NCBI RefSeq assembly: GCF_050947335.1
Contig: NW_027473369.1
Span: 248,001-312,000 of the forward strand
Length of the DNA stretch: 64,000 bases
Direction: 5' to 3'
Source: Megachile rotundata
Lineage: Eukaryota > Arthropoda > Insecta > Hymenoptera > Megachilidae
In this document: in pieces, positions 1-15,071 of the stretch
Position numbering within the stretch: position 1 is the stretch's first letter
Layout: each line of letters opens with the position of its first letter
Notes under the pieces: model-generated
Told to the model about the DNA's origin: nothing
What the model saw: only the letters and a program-made list of their open reading frames with translations
The model's database searches: none
Position numbers and translations under genes: made by a program

Positions 1-160
1 AATCATACAATCACAATCATACAATCGCAATCATACAATTACAATATCCCAAATACAAACTCCCAAATACAATCATACAATCACAATCATACAATCACAA
101 TCATACAATCACAATCATGCAATCACATTCATACAATCATATTCATACAATCACAATCAT

Positions 161-230
161 ACAATCACAATCGTACATTCACAATCGTACAATCACAATC
201 GCACAACCACAATCAGACAACCATACTCAT
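161..230 (+). repeat. CGT/CGC variant cassette (five units), first of many copies
   Basis: Five consecutive units carry linked changes: A13G (161-174), A4T+A13G (175-188), A13G+T14C ending in CGC (189-202), T5C+T14G ending in CAG (203-216) and T5C+C8T+A10C (217-230). It is preceded by GCAATCACATTCAT (119-132) and ACAATCATATTCAT (133-146). The same series, sometimes with A13G instead of A4T+A13G, recurs about sixty times, for example around 4,758, 11,227, 21,230, 26,173, 45,978, 53,788, 58,570 and 63,710. Sub-versions with GGC in place of CGC occur near 3,025, 8,013, 14,678 and 40,610. It is one of the few places with CpG dinucleotides and is the best landmark for aligning higher-order copies. 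Confidence 0.9.
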
Positions 231-342
231 ACAATCACAATCATACAATCACAATCATACAATCACAATCATACAATCACAATCATACAATCACAATCAT
301 ACAATCACAGTCATACAATCACAATCATACAATCACAATCAT
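231..342 (+). repeat. Pure-unit slot, 8 units
   Basis: Eight 14-base units (112 bp) lie between the CGT/CGC cassette on the left and an ACAATAACAATCTC unit leading into CCAAAT units on the right. The sixth unit has A10G (cagtcat). The same slot with the same flanks holds 8 units at 4,787 and 21,261 and 26,206, 9 units at 11,256, and very different numbers at 16,664, 30,005, 33,039 and 36,659. Confidence 0.9.
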
Positions 343-958
343 ACAATAACAATCTCCCAAATACAATCTCCCAAATACAATCTCCCAAATACAATCTCCC
401 AAATACAATCATACAATCACAATCATACAATCACAATCATACAATCACAATCATGCAATCACAATCATACATTCAAAATCATGCAATCACAATCATACAA
501 TCACAATCATGCAATCACAATCATACAATCATAATCATACAATCACAATCATACAATCACAATCATACAATCACAATCATACAATCACAATCATACAATC
601 ACAATCATACAATCACAATCATACATTCAAAACCATGCAATCACAATCATACAATCACAATCATGCAATCACAATCATACAATCACAATCATACATTCAA
701 AATCATGCAATCACAATCATACAATCGCAATCATACAATTACAATCTCCCAAATACAATCTCCCAAATACAATCATACGATCACAATCATACAATCACAA
801 TCATACAATCACAATCATACAATCACAATCATACAATCACAATCATACAATCAAAATCATGCAATCACAATCATACAATCACAATCATGCAATCACAATC
901 ATACAATCACAATCATACAATCACAATCATACAATCACAATCATGCAATCACAATCAT

Positions 959-1042
959 ACAATCATAATCATAGAATCACAATCATACAAGTACAATCTC
1001 CCAAATACAATCGCCCAAATACAATCTCCCAAATACAATCAA
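959..1042 (+). repeat. ACAAGT cassette (six units)
   Basis: Units in order are C8T (959-972), AGAATCACAATCAT (973-986), ACAAGTACAATCTC (987-1000), CCAAATACAATCGC (1001-1014), CCAAATACAATCTC (1015-1028) and CCAAATACAATCAA (1029-1042). The C8T unit supplies a TAA that ends + frames. The cassette recurs in the same order, for example with ACAAGT at 5,403, 5,934, and near 11,747, 12,626, 17,431, 21,737, 22,617, 27,310, 30,734, 33,531, 37,375, 45,395, 51,646, 52,620, 53,220, 55,206, 56,366, 58,000, 59,986, 61,146 and 63,130. A GGATCAC version of its second unit marks the copies near 17.42, 30.72 and 33.52 kb. Confidence 0.88.
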
Positions 1043-1070
1043 ACAATCACAATCATACAATCACAATCAT

Positions 1071-1111
1071 ACAATCATAATCATACAATTACAATCATAC
1101 ATCACAATCAT
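1071..1111 (+). repeat. Phase-slip cassette with a 13-base unit
   Basis: C8T unit (1071-1084), C6T unit (1085-1098) and then a 13-base unit ACATCACAATCAT (1099-1111), which lacks one A of the hexamer half. Each copy moves the array phase by one base. The three-unit order is kept almost everywhere it appears: I counted about fifty slip units in the first 26.7 kb, with more spread over the rest. It is usually followed by a canonical or A10T unit, then an A7G-type unit, a C6T unit and CCAAAT units. A version reading ACGTCAC occurs at about 9,803 and 19,822 only. Confidence 0.9.
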
Positions 1112-4100
1112 ACAATCACATTCATACAATCACAATCGTACTATCGCAATCATACAATCACAATCATACAATCACAATCATACTTTCACAATCATACAAT
1201 CACAATCATACAATCACAATCATACAATCACAATCATACAATCATAATCATACAATTACAATCATACATCACAATCATACAATCACATTCATACAATCAC
1301 AATCATACTATCGCAATCATACAATCACAATCATACAATCGCAATCATACAATTACAATATCCCAAATACAATCGCCCAAATACAATCATACAATCACAA
1401 TCATGCAATCACAATCATACAATCATATTCATACAATCACAATCATACAATCACAATCGTACACTCACAATCGTACAATCAGAATCGCACAACCACAATC
1501 AGACAATCACACTCATACAATCACAATCATGCAATCACAATCATACAATCACAATCATACAATCACAATCATACAATCACAATCATGCAATCACAAAAAT
1601 ACAATCATAATCATACAATCACAATCATACAATCGCAATCATACAATCACAAGCATACAATCATAATCATACAATCACAATCATACAATCATAATCATAC
1701 AATCGCAATCATACAATTACAATCTCCCAAATACAATCTCCCAAATACAATCATACAGTCACAATCATACAATCACAATCATACAATCATAATCATACAA
1801 TCACGATCATACAATCACAATCGTACAATCACAATCGTACAATCACAATCGCACAACCACAATCAGACAATCACAATCATACAATCACAATCATTCAATC
1901 ACAATCATACAATCACAATCATACAATCACAATCATACAATCACAATCATACAATCACAATCATGCAATCACAATCATACAATCATATTCATACAATCAC
2001 AATCATACAATCACAATCGTACATTCACAATCGTACAATCACAATCGCACAACCACAATCAGACAACCATACTCATACAATCACAATCATACAATCACAA
2101 TCATACAATCACAATCATACAATCGCAATCATACAATCGCAATCATACTATCACAATCATACAATCACAATCATACAATCACAATCATCCAATCACAATC
2201 ATGCAATCACAATCACACAATCATAATCATACAATTACAATCATACATCACAATCATACAATCACAATCATACAATCGCAATCATACAATTACAATCTCC
2301 CAAATACAATCTCCCAAATACAATCATACAGTCACAATCATACAATCACAATCATACAATCACAATCATACATTCAAAATCATGCAATCACAATCATACA
2401 ATCACAATCATACAATCACAATCATACAATCACAATCATACAATCGCAAGCATACAATCACATTCATACAATCTCAATCATACAATCTCAATCATACAAT
2501 CACAATCATACAATCATAATCATACAATTACAATCATACATCACAATCATACAATCGCAATCATACAATCGCAATCACACAATCACAATCATACAATCGC
2601 AATCATACAATAACAATCTCCCAAATACAATCTCCCAAATACAATCTCCCAAATACAATCTCCCAAATACAATATCCCAAATACAATCATACAACCACAA
2701 TCATACAATCACAATCATGCAATCACAATCGTACATTCAAAATCATGCAGTCACAATCATACAATCACAATCATGCAATCACAATCATACAATCATAATC
2801 ATACAATCACAATCATACAATCACAATCATACAATCACAATCATACAATGACATTCATACAATTACAATCATACAATCACAATCATACAATCGCAATCAT
2901 GCAATCACAATCATACAATCACAATCATACAATCACAATCATGCAATCACAATCATACAATCATATTCATACAATCACAATCATACAATCACAATCGTAC
3001 ATTCACAATCGTACAATCACAATGGCACAACCACAATCAGACAACCATACTCATACAATCACAATCATACAATCACAATCATACAATCACAATCATACAA
3101 TCACAATCATACTTTCACAATCATACAATCACAATCATACAATCACAATCATACAATCACAATCATACAATCACAATCAGACAATCACAATCATACAATC
3201 ACAATCATACAATCACAATCATACAATCACAATCATACAATCACAATCATACAATCGCAAGCATACAATCACAATCATACAATCTCAATCATACAATCAC
3301 AATCATACAATCATAATCATACAATTACAATCATACATCACAATCATACAATCACAATCATACAATCGCAATCATACAATTACAATCTCCCAAATACAAT
3401 CTCCCAAATACAATCATTCAATCACAATCATACAATCACAATCATACAATCACAATCATACAATCACAATCATACTTTCACAATCATACAATCACAATCA
3501 TACAATCACAATCATACAATCACAATCATACAATCACAATCAGACAATCACAATCATACAATCACAATCATACAATCACAATCATACAATCACAATCATA
3601 CAATCGCAAGCATACAATCACAATCATACAATCTCAATCATACAATCACAATCATACAATCATAATCATACAATTACAATCATACATCACAATCATACAA
3701 TCACAATCATACAATCGCAATCATACAATTACAATCTCCCAAATACAATCTCCCAAATACAATCATACAATCACAATCATACAATCACAATCATACAATC
3801 ACAATCATACAATCACAATCATACTTTCACAATCATACAATCACAATCATACAATCACAATCATACAATCACAATCATACAATCACAATCATACAATCAC
3901 AATCATGCAATCACAAAAATACAATCATAATCATACAATCACAATCATACAATCGCAATCATACAATCACAATCATACAATCATAATCATACAATCACAA
4001 TCATACAATCATAATCATACAATTACAATCATACATCACAATCATACAATCACAATCATACAATCGCAATCATACAATTACAATCTCCCAAATACAATCT

Positions 4101-4786
4101 CCCAAATACAATCATACAATCACAATCATACAATCACAATCATACAATCGCAATCATACTATCACAATCATACAATCACAATCATACAATCACAATCATC
4201 CAATCACAATCATGCAATCACAATCATACATTCAAAATCATGCAATCACAAACATACAATCACAATCATGCAATCACAATCATACAATCATAATCATACA
4301 ATCACAATCATACAATCACAATCGTACAATCACAATCGTACAATCACAATCGCACAACCACAATCAGACAATCACAATCATACAATCACAATCATACAAT
4401 CACAATCATACAATCACAATCATACAATCACAATCATACAATCACAATCATGCAATCACAATCATACATTCAAAATCATGCAATCACAATCATACAATCA
4501 CAATCATGCAATCACAATCATACAATCATAATCATACAATTACAATCATACATCACAATCATACAATCACAATCATACAATCGCAATCATACAATTACAA
4601 TATCCCAAATACAAACTCCCAAATACAATCATACAATCACAATCATACAATCACAATCATACAATCACAATCATGCAATCACATTCATACAATCATATTC
4701 ATACAATCACAATCATACAATCACAATCGTACATTCACAATCGTACAATCACAATCGCACAACCACAATCAGACAACCATACTCAT

Positions 4787-4898
4787 ACAATCACAATCAT
4801 ACAATCACAATCATACAATCACAATCATACAATCACAATCATACAATCACAATCATACAATCACAGTCATACAATCACAATCATACAATCACAATCAT
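4787..4898 (+). repeat. Pure-unit slot, 8 units
   Basis: The slot between the CGT/CGC cassette and the ACAATAACAATCTC unit is 112 bp, eight units, with the A10G change in the sixth, as in the copy at 231-342. Confidence 0.9.
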
Positions 4899-7553
4899 AC
4901 AATAACAATCTCCCAAATACAATCTCCCAAATACAATCTCCCAAATACAATCTCCCAAATACAATCATACAATCACAATCATACAATCACAATCATACAA
5001 TCACAATCATGCAATCACAATCATACATTCAATATCATGCAATCACAATCATACAATCACAATCATGCAATCACAATCATACAATCATAATCATACAATC
5101 ACAATCATACAATCACAATCATACAATCACAATCATACAATCACAATCATACAATCACAATCATACATTCAAAACCATGCAATCACAAACATACAATCAC
5201 AATCATGCAATCACAATCATACAATCACAATCATACATTCAAAATCATGCAATCACAATCATACAATCGCAATCATACAATTACAATCTCCCAAATACAA
5301 TCTCCCAATTACAATCATACGATCACAATCATACAATCACAATCATACAATCACAATCATACAATCACAATCATACAATCATAATCATAGAATCACAATC
5401 ATACAAGTACAATCTCCCAAATACAATCGCCCAAATACAATCTCCCAAATACAATCAAACAATCACAATCATACAATCACAATCATACAATCATAATCAT
5501 ACAATTACAATCATACATCACAATCATACAATCACATTCATACAATCACAATCGTACTATCGCAATCATACAATCACAATCATACAATCACAATCATACA
5601 ATCACAATCATACAATCACAATCATACAATCACAATCATACAATCAAAATCATGCAATCACAATCATACAATCACAATCATGCAATCACAATCATACAAT
5701 CACAATCATACAATCACAATCATACAATCGCAATCATACAATCACAACCATACAATCACAATCATACAATCACAACAATACAATCACAATCATACCATCG
5801 CAATCATACAATTACAATATCCCAAATACAAACTCCCAAATACAATCATACAATCACAATCATACAATCACAATCATACAATCACAATCATGCAATCACA
5901 ATCATACAATCATAATCATAGAATCACAATCATACAAGTACAATCTCCCAAATGCAATCGCCCAAATACAATCTCCCAAATACAATCAAACAATCACAAT
6001 CATACAATCACAATCATACAATCATAATCATACAATTACAATCATACATCACAATCATACAATCACATTCATGCAATCACAATCGTACTATCGCAATCAT
6101 ACAATCACAATCATACAATCACAATCATACTTTCACAATCATACAATCACAATCATACAATCACAATCATACAATCACAATCATACAATCATAATCATAC
6201 AATTACAATCATACATCACAATCATACAATCACATTCATACAATCACAATCATACTATCGCAATCATACAATCACAATCATACAATCGCAATCATACAAT
6301 TACAATATCCCAAATACAATCCCCCAAATACAATCATACAATCACAATCATGCAATCACAATCATACAATCATATTCATACAATCACAATCATACAATCA
6401 CAATCGTACACTCACAATCGTACAATCAGAATCGCACAACCACAATCAGACAATCACACTCATACAATCACAATCATGCAATCACAATCATACAATCACA
6501 ATCATACAATCACAATCATACAATCACAATCATGCAATCACAAAAATACAATCATAATCATACAATCACAATCATACAATCGCAATCATACAATCACAAG
6601 CATACAATCATAATCATACAATCACAATCATACAATCATAATCATACAATCGCAATCATACAATTACAATCTCCCAAATACAATCTCCCAAATACAATCA
6701 TACAGTCACAATCATACAATCACAATCATACAATCATAATCATACAATCACGATCATACAATCACAATCGTACAATCACAATCGTACAATCACAATCGCA
6801 CAACCACAATCAGACAATCACAATCATACAATCACAATCATTCAATCACAATCATACAATCACAATCATACAATCACAATCATACAATCACAATCATACA
6901 ATCACAATCATGCAATCACAATCATACAATCATATTCATACAATCACAATCATACAATCACAATCGTACATTCACAATCGTACAATCACAATCGCACAAC
7001 CACAATCAGACAACCATACTCATACAATCACAATCATACAATCACAATCATACAATCACAATCATACAATCACAATCATACAATCGCAATCATACTATCA
7101 CAATCATACAATCACAATCATACAATCACAATCATCCAATCACAATCATGCAATCACAATCACACAATCATAATCATACAATTACAATCATACATCACAA
7201 TCATACAATCACAATCATACAATCGCAATCATACAATTACAATCTCCCAAATACAATCTCCCAAATACAATCATACAGTCACAATCATACAATCACAATC
7301 ATACAATCACAATCATACATTCAAAATCATGCAATCACAATCATACAATCACAATCATACAATCACAATCATACAATCACAATCATACAATCGCAAGCAT
7401 ACAATCACATTCATACAATCTCAATCATACAATCTCAATCATACAATCACAATCATACAATCATAATCATACAATTACAATCATACATCACAATCATACA
7501 ATCGCAATCATACAATCGCAATCACACAATCACAATCATACAATCGCAATCAT

Positions 7554-7651
7554 ACAATAACAATCTCCCAAATACAATCTCCCAAATACAATCTCCCAAA
7601 TACAATCTCCCAAATACAATCTCCCAAATACAATATCCCAAATACAATCAT
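7554..7651 (+). repeat. Run of diverged CCAAAT units (six CCC tracts)
   Basis: After ACAATAACAATCTC (7554-7567) come four CCAAATACAATCTC units, one CCAAATACAATATC unit and a closing CCAAATACAATCAT unit. CCAAATACAATCTC differs from the canonical unit at five positions (A1C, T5A, C6T, A13T, T14C) yet keeps the 14-base phase. This run has six CCC tracts spaced 14 bases apart; the homologous run near 2,617-2,690 has five. Shorter runs of two to four such units occur throughout the window. Confidence 0.88.
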
Positions 7652-8870
7652 ACAATCACAATCATACAATCACAATCATACAATCACAATCATACAATCA
7701 CAATCATGCAATCACAATCGTACATTCAAAATCATGCAGTCACAATCATACAATCACAATCATGCAATCACAATCATACAATCATAATCATACAATCACA
7801 ATCATACAATCACAATCATACAATCACAATCATACAATGACATTCATACAATTACAATCATACAATCACAATCATACAATCACAATCATGCAATCACAAT
7901 CATACAATCACAATCATACAATCACAATCATGCAATCACAATCATACAATCATATTCATACAATCACAATCATACAATCACAATCGTACATTCACAATCG
8001 TACAATCACAATGGCACAACCACAATCAGACAACCATACTCATACAATCACAATCATACAATCACAATCATACAATCACAATCATACAATCACAATCATA
8101 CTTTCACAATCATACAATCACAATCATACAATCACAATCATACAATCACAATCATACAATCACAATCAGACAATCACAATCATACAATCACAATCATACA
8201 ATCACAATCATACAATCACAATCATACAATCACAATCATACAATCGCAAGCATACAATCACAATCATACAATCTCAATCATACAATCACAATCATACAAT
8301 CATAATCATACAATTACAATCATACATCACAATCATACAATCACAATCATACAATCGCAATCATACAATTACAATCTCCCAAATACAATCTCCCAAATAC
8401 AATCATTCAATCACAATCATACAATCACAATCATACAATCACAATCATACAATCACAATCATACTTTCACAATCATACAATCACAATCATACAATCACAA
8501 TCATACAATCACAATCATACAATCACAATCAGACAATCACAATCATACAATCACAATCATACAATCACAATCATACAATCACAATCATACAATCGCAAGC
8601 ATACAATCACAATCATACAATCTCAATCATACAATCACAATCATACAATCATAATCATACAATTACAATCATACATCACAATCATACAATCACAATCATA
8701 CAATCGCAATCATACAATTACAATCTCCCAAATACAATCTCCCAAATACAATCATACAATCACAATCATACAATCACAATCATACAATCACAATCATACA
8801 ATCACAATCATACTTTCACAATCATACAATCACAATCATACAATCACAATCATACAATCACAATCATACA

Positions 8871-11024
8871 ATCACAATCAGACAATCACAATCATACAAT
8901 CACAATCATACAATCACAATCATACAATCACAATCATACAATCGCAAGCATACAATCACAATCATACAATCTCAATCATACAATCACAATCATACAATCA
9001 TAATCATACAATTACAATCATACATCACAATCATACAATCACAATCATACAATCGCAATCATACACTTACAATCTCCCAAATACAATCTCCCAAATACAA
9101 TCATACAATCACAATCATACAATCACAATCATACAATCGCAAGCATACAATCACAGTCATACAATCTCAATCATACAATCACAATCATACAATCATAATC
9201 ATACAATTACAATCATACATCACAATCATACAATCACATTCATACAATCACAATCATACTATCGCAATCATACAATCACAATCATACAATCGCAATCATA
9301 CAATTACAATATCCCAAATACAATCTCCCAAATAAAATCATACAATCACAATCATGCAATCACAATCATGCAATCATATTCATACAATCACAATCATACA
9401 ATCACAATCGTACATTCACAATCGTACAATCACAATCGCACAACCACAATCAGACAATCACACTCATACAATCACAATCATGCAATCACAATCATACAAT
9501 CACAATCATACAATCACAATCATACAATCACAATCATGCGATCACAAAAATACAATCATAATCATACAATCACAATCATACAATCGCAATCATACAATCA
9601 CAATCATACAATCACAATCATACAATCACAATCATACAGTCACAATCATACAATCACAATCAGACAATCACAATCATACAATCACAATCATACAATCACA
9701 ATCATACAATCACAATCATACAATCGCAAGCATACAATCACAATCATACAATCTCAATCATACAATCACAATCATACAATCATAATCATACAATTACAAT
9801 CATACGTCACAATCATACAATCACAATCATACAATCGCAATCATACACTTACAATCTCCCAAATACAATCTCCCAAATACAATCATACAATCACAATCAT
9901 ACAATCACAATCATACAATCGCAAGCATACAATCACAGTCATACAATCTCAATCATACAATCACAATCATACAATCATAATCATACAATTACAATCATAC
10001 ATCACAATCATACAATCACATTCATACAATCACAATCATACTATCGCAATCATACAATCACAATCATACAATCGCAATCATACAATTACAATATCCCAAA
10101 TACAATCTCCCAAATACAATCATACAATCACAATCATGCAATCACAATCATACAATCATATTCATACAATCACAATCATACAATCACAATCGTACATTCA
10201 CAATCGTACAATCACAATCGCACAACCACAATCAGACAATCACACTCATACAATCACAATCATGCAATCACAATCATACAACCACAATCATACAATCACA
10301 ATCATACAATCACAATCATGCAATCACAAAAATACAATCATAATCATACAATCACAATCATACAATCGCAATCATACAATCACAATCATACAATCATAAT
10401 CATACAATCACAATCATACAATCATAATCATACAATTACAATCATACATCACAATCATACAATCACAATCATACAATCGCAATCATACAATTACAATCTC
10501 CCAAATACAATCTCCCAAATACAATCATACAATCACAATCATACAATCACAATCATACAATTATAATCATACAATCACAATCATACAATCACAATCATAC
10601 AATCACAATCATACAATCGCAATCATACTATCACAATCATACAATCACAATCATACAATCACAATCATCCAATCACAATCATGCAATCACAATCATACAT
10701 TCAAAATCATGCAATCACAAACATACAATCACAATCATGCAATCACAATCATACAATCATAATCATACAATCACAATCATACAATCACAATCGTACAATC
10801 ACAATCGTACAATCACAATCGCACAACCACAATCAGACAATCACAATCATACAATCACAATCATACAATCACAATCATACAATCACAATCATACAATCAC
10901 AATCATACAATCACAATCATGCAATCACAATCATACATTCAAAATCATGCAATCACAATCATACAATCACAATCATGCAATCACAATCATACAATCATAA
11001 TCATACAATTACAATCATACATCA
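8871..11024 (+). repeat. Satellite segment duplicated near 18.9-21.0 kb
   Basis: The segment contains two AAAAAT-bearing units (near 9,546 and 10,327), slip units including the rare ACGTCAC version, and two ATTCAT/CGT blocks. It belongs to a longer stretch, about 8,160 to 14,020, that reappears about 10,019 bases downstream, falling to 10,005 after one missing unit near 10,510-10,560 and then to 9,991. Single-base differences exist, such as atgcg at 9,537 against atgca in the copy. No gene is present. Confidence 0.72.
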
Positions 11025-11255
11025 CAATCATACAATCACAATCATACAATCGCAATCATACAATTACAATATCCCAAATACAAACTCCCAAATACAATCA
11101 TACAATCACAATCATACAATCACAATCATACAATCACAATCATGCAATCACATTCATACAATCATATTCATACAATCACAATCATACAATCACAATCGTA
11201 CATTCACAATCGTACAATCACAATCGCACAACCACAATCAGACAACCATACTCAT

Positions 11256-11381
11256 ACAATCACAATCATACAATCACAATCATACAATCACAATCATACA
11301 ATCACAATCATACAATCACAATCATACAATCACAATCATACAATCACAGTCATACAATCACAATCATACAATCACAATCAT
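11256..11381 (+). repeat. Pure-unit slot, 9 units
   Basis: The slot measures 126 bp, nine units, between the CGT/CGC cassette and ACAATAACAATCTC; one unit carries A10G. It has one unit more than the copies at 231, 4,787, 21,261 and 26,206. Confidence 0.88.
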
Positions 11382-14300
11382 ACAATAACAATCTCCCAAA
11401 TACAATCTCCCAAATACAATCTCCCAAATACATTCTCCCAAATACAATCATACAATCACAATCATACAATCACAATCATACAATCACAATCATGCAATCA
11501 CAATCATACATTCAAAATCATGCAATCACAATCATACAATCACAATCATGCAATCACAATCATACAATCACAATCATACATTCAAAATCATGCAATCACA
11601 ATCATACAATCGCAATCATACAATTACAATCTCCCAAATACAATCTCCCAAATACAATCATACGATCACAATCATACAATCACAATCATACAATCACAAT
11701 TATACAATCACAATCATACAATCATAATCATAGAATCACAATCATACAAGTACAATCTCCCAAATACAATCGCCCAAATACAATCTCCCAAATACAATCA
11801 AACAATCACAATCATACAATCACAATCATACAATCATAATCATACAATTACAATCATACATCACAATCATACAATCACATTCATACAATCACAATCGTAC
11901 TATCGCAATCATACAATCACAATCATACAATCACAATCATACAATCACAATCATACAATCACAATCATACAATCACAATCATACAATCAAAATCATGCAA
12001 TCACAATCATACAATCACAATCATGCAATCACAATCATACAATCACAATCATACAATCACAATCATACAATCGCAATCATACAATCACAACCATACAATC
12101 ACAATCATACAATCACAACAATACAATCACAATCATACCATCGCAATCATACAATTACAATATCCCAAATACAAACTCCCAAATACAATCATACAATCAC
12201 AATCATACAATCACAATCATACAATCACAATCATGCAATCACAATCATACAATCATATTCATACAATCACAATCATACAATCACAATCGTACATTCACAA
12301 TCGTACAATCACAATCATACAATCACAATCATACAATCACAATCATACAATCATAATCATACAATTACAATCATACATCACAATCATACAATCACATTCA
12401 TACAATCACAATCATACTATCGTAATCATACAATCACAATCATACAATCGCAATCATACAATTACAATATCCCAAATACAATCCCCCAAATACAATCATA
12501 CAATCACAATCATGCAATCACAATCATACAATCATATTCATACGATCACAATCATACAATCACAATCATACAATCACAATCATACAATCACAATCATACA
12601 ATCATAATCATAGAATCACAATCATACAAGTACAATCTCCCAAATACAATCGCCCAAATACAATCTCCCAAATACAATCAAACAATCACAATCATACAAT
12701 CACAATCATACAATCATAATCATACAATTACAATCATACATCACAATCATACAATCACATTCATACAATCACAATCGTACTATCGCAATCATACAATCAC
12801 AATCATACAATCACAATCATACATTCACAATCATACAATCACAATCATACAATCACAATCATACAATCACAATCATACAATCATAATCATACAATTACAA
12901 TCATACATCACAATCATACAATCACATTCATACAATCACAATCATACTATCGCAATCATACAATCACAATCATACAATCGCAATCATACAATTACAATAT
13001 CCCAAATACAATCCCCCAAATACAATCATACAATCACAATCATGCAATCACAATCATACAATCATATTCATACAATCACAATCATACAATCACAATCGTA
13101 CACTCACAATCGTACAATCAGAATCGCACAACCACAATCAGACAATCACACTCATACAATCACAATCATGCAATCACAATCATACAATCACAATCATACA
13201 ATCACAATCATACAATCACAATCATGCAATCACAAAAATACAATCATAATCATACAATCACAATCATACAATCGCAATCATACAATCACAAGCATACAAT
13301 CATAATCATACAATCACAATCATACAATCATAATCATACAATCGCAATCATACAATTACAATCTCCCAAATACAATCTCCCAAATACAATCATACAGTCA
13401 CAATCATACAATCACAATCATACAATCATAATCATACAATCACGATCATACAATCACAATCGTACAATCACAATCGTACAATCACAATCGCACAACCACA
13501 ATCAGACAATCACAATCATACAATCACAATCATTCAATCACAATCATACAATCACAATCATACAATCACAATCATACAATCACAATCATACAATCACAAT
13601 CATGCAATCACAATCATACAATCATATTCATACAATCACAATCATACAATCACAATCGTACATTCACAATCGTACAATCACAATCGCACAACCACAATCA
13701 GACAACCATACTCATACAATCACAATCATACAATCACAATCATACAATCACAATCATACAATCACAATCATACAATCGCAATCATACTATCACAATCATA
13801 CAATCACAATCATACAATCACAATCATCCAATCACAATCATGCAATCACAATCACACAATCATAATCATACAATTACAATCATACATCACAATCATACAA
13901 TCACAATCATACAATCGCAATCATACAATTACAATCTCCCAAATACAATCTCCCAAATACAATCATACAGTCACAATCATACAATCACAATCATACAATC
14001 ACAATCATACATTCAAAATCATGCAATCACAATCATACAATCACAATCATACAATCACAATCATACAATCACAATCATACAATCGCAAGCATACAATCAC
14101 ATTCATACAATCTCAATCATACAATCTCAATCATACAATCACAATCAGACAATCATAATCATACAATTACAATCATACATCACAATCATACAATCGCAAT
14201 CATACAATCGCAATCACACAATCACAATCATACAATCGCAATCATACAATAACAATCTCCCAAATACAATCTCCCAAATACAATCTCCCAAATACAATCT

Positions 14301-15071
14301 CCCAAATACAATATCCCAAATACAATCATACAATCACAATCATACAATCACAATCATACAATCACAATCATGCAATCACAATCGTACATTCAAAATCATG
14401 CAGTCACAATCATACAATCACAATCATGCAATCACAATCATACAATCATAATCATACAATCACAATCATACAATCACAATCATACAATCACAATCATACA
14501 ATGACATTCATACAATTACAATCATACAATCACAATCATACAATCACAATCATGCAATCACAATCATACAATCACAATCATACAATCACAATCATGCAAT
14601 CACAATCATACAATCATATTCATACAATCACAATCATACAATCACAATCTTACATTCACAATCGTACAATCACAATGGCACAACCACAATCAGACAACCA
14701 TACTCATACAATCACAATCATACAATCACAATCATACAATCACAATCATACAATCACAATCATACTTTCACAATCATACAATCACAATCATACAATCACA
14801 ATCATACAATCACAATCATACAATCACAATCAGACAATCACAATCATACAATCACAATCATACAATCACAATCATACAATCACAATATCCCAAATACAAA
14901 CTCCCAAATACAATCATACAATCACAATCATACAATCACAATCATACAATCACAATCATGCAATCACAATCATACAATCATATTCATACAATCACAATCA
15001 TACAATCACAATCGTACATTCACAATCGTACAATCACAATCGCACAACCACAATCAGACAACCATACTCAT

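Larger units (their letters stand above)
1..4556 (+). repeat. Higher-order copy A of the satellite (about 4.56 kb)
   Basis: The block carries the full set of linked cassettes: the ATTCAT pair and CGT/CGC cassette (119-230), a pure-unit slot (231-342), an ACAAGT cassette (959-1042), slip units at 1,099 and 1,268, two AAAAAT-bearing units (near 1,594 and 3,914) and a CCAAAT run near 2,617-2,690. The same order reappears in the next block at an offset of 4,556, rising to 4,947 and then 4,989. The changes of offset are +391 (27 units of 14 plus one 13-base unit) and +42 (three units). The matching stretch ends near 3,880; 3,900-4,550 instead resembles 10.3-11.0 kb and 20.3-21.0 kb. The left edge is arbitrary because the window starts inside the array. 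Confidence 0.75.
4557..8870 (+). repeat. Higher-order copy B, homologous to copy A
   Basis: Landmarks of 117-3,880 recur here at offsets of 4,556 (up to about 5,350), 4,947 (to about 7,600) and 4,989. Copy B has about 391 bp more than A, including a second ACAAGT cassette (5,403 and 5,934) and one extra slip unit near 5,514. It also has one more CCC tract in the CCAAAT run at 7,554-7,651. Matching stretches are also found in the 11-15 kb block at offsets of 6,469 to 6,692. No gene or other feature is visible. Confidence 0.75.

Noticed and set aside
117..6613. Histidine/asparagine-rich or prion-like repeat protein family
   Set aside because: A coding repeat should keep one frame, with a unit a multiple of three; this unit changes frame every 14 bases and includes one-base deletions and in-frame TAA units.
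7554..7651. Telomeric repeat, because of CCCAAAT units
   Set aside because: The plant-type telomere strand is CCCTAAA in a 7-base period; here CCCAAAT sits within a 14-base unit followed by ACAATCT, and is a variant of the satellite.
7554..7651. G-quadruplex or i-motif element
   Set aside because: C3 tracts are separated by 11 bases, too long for a confident call; kept only as a remark.
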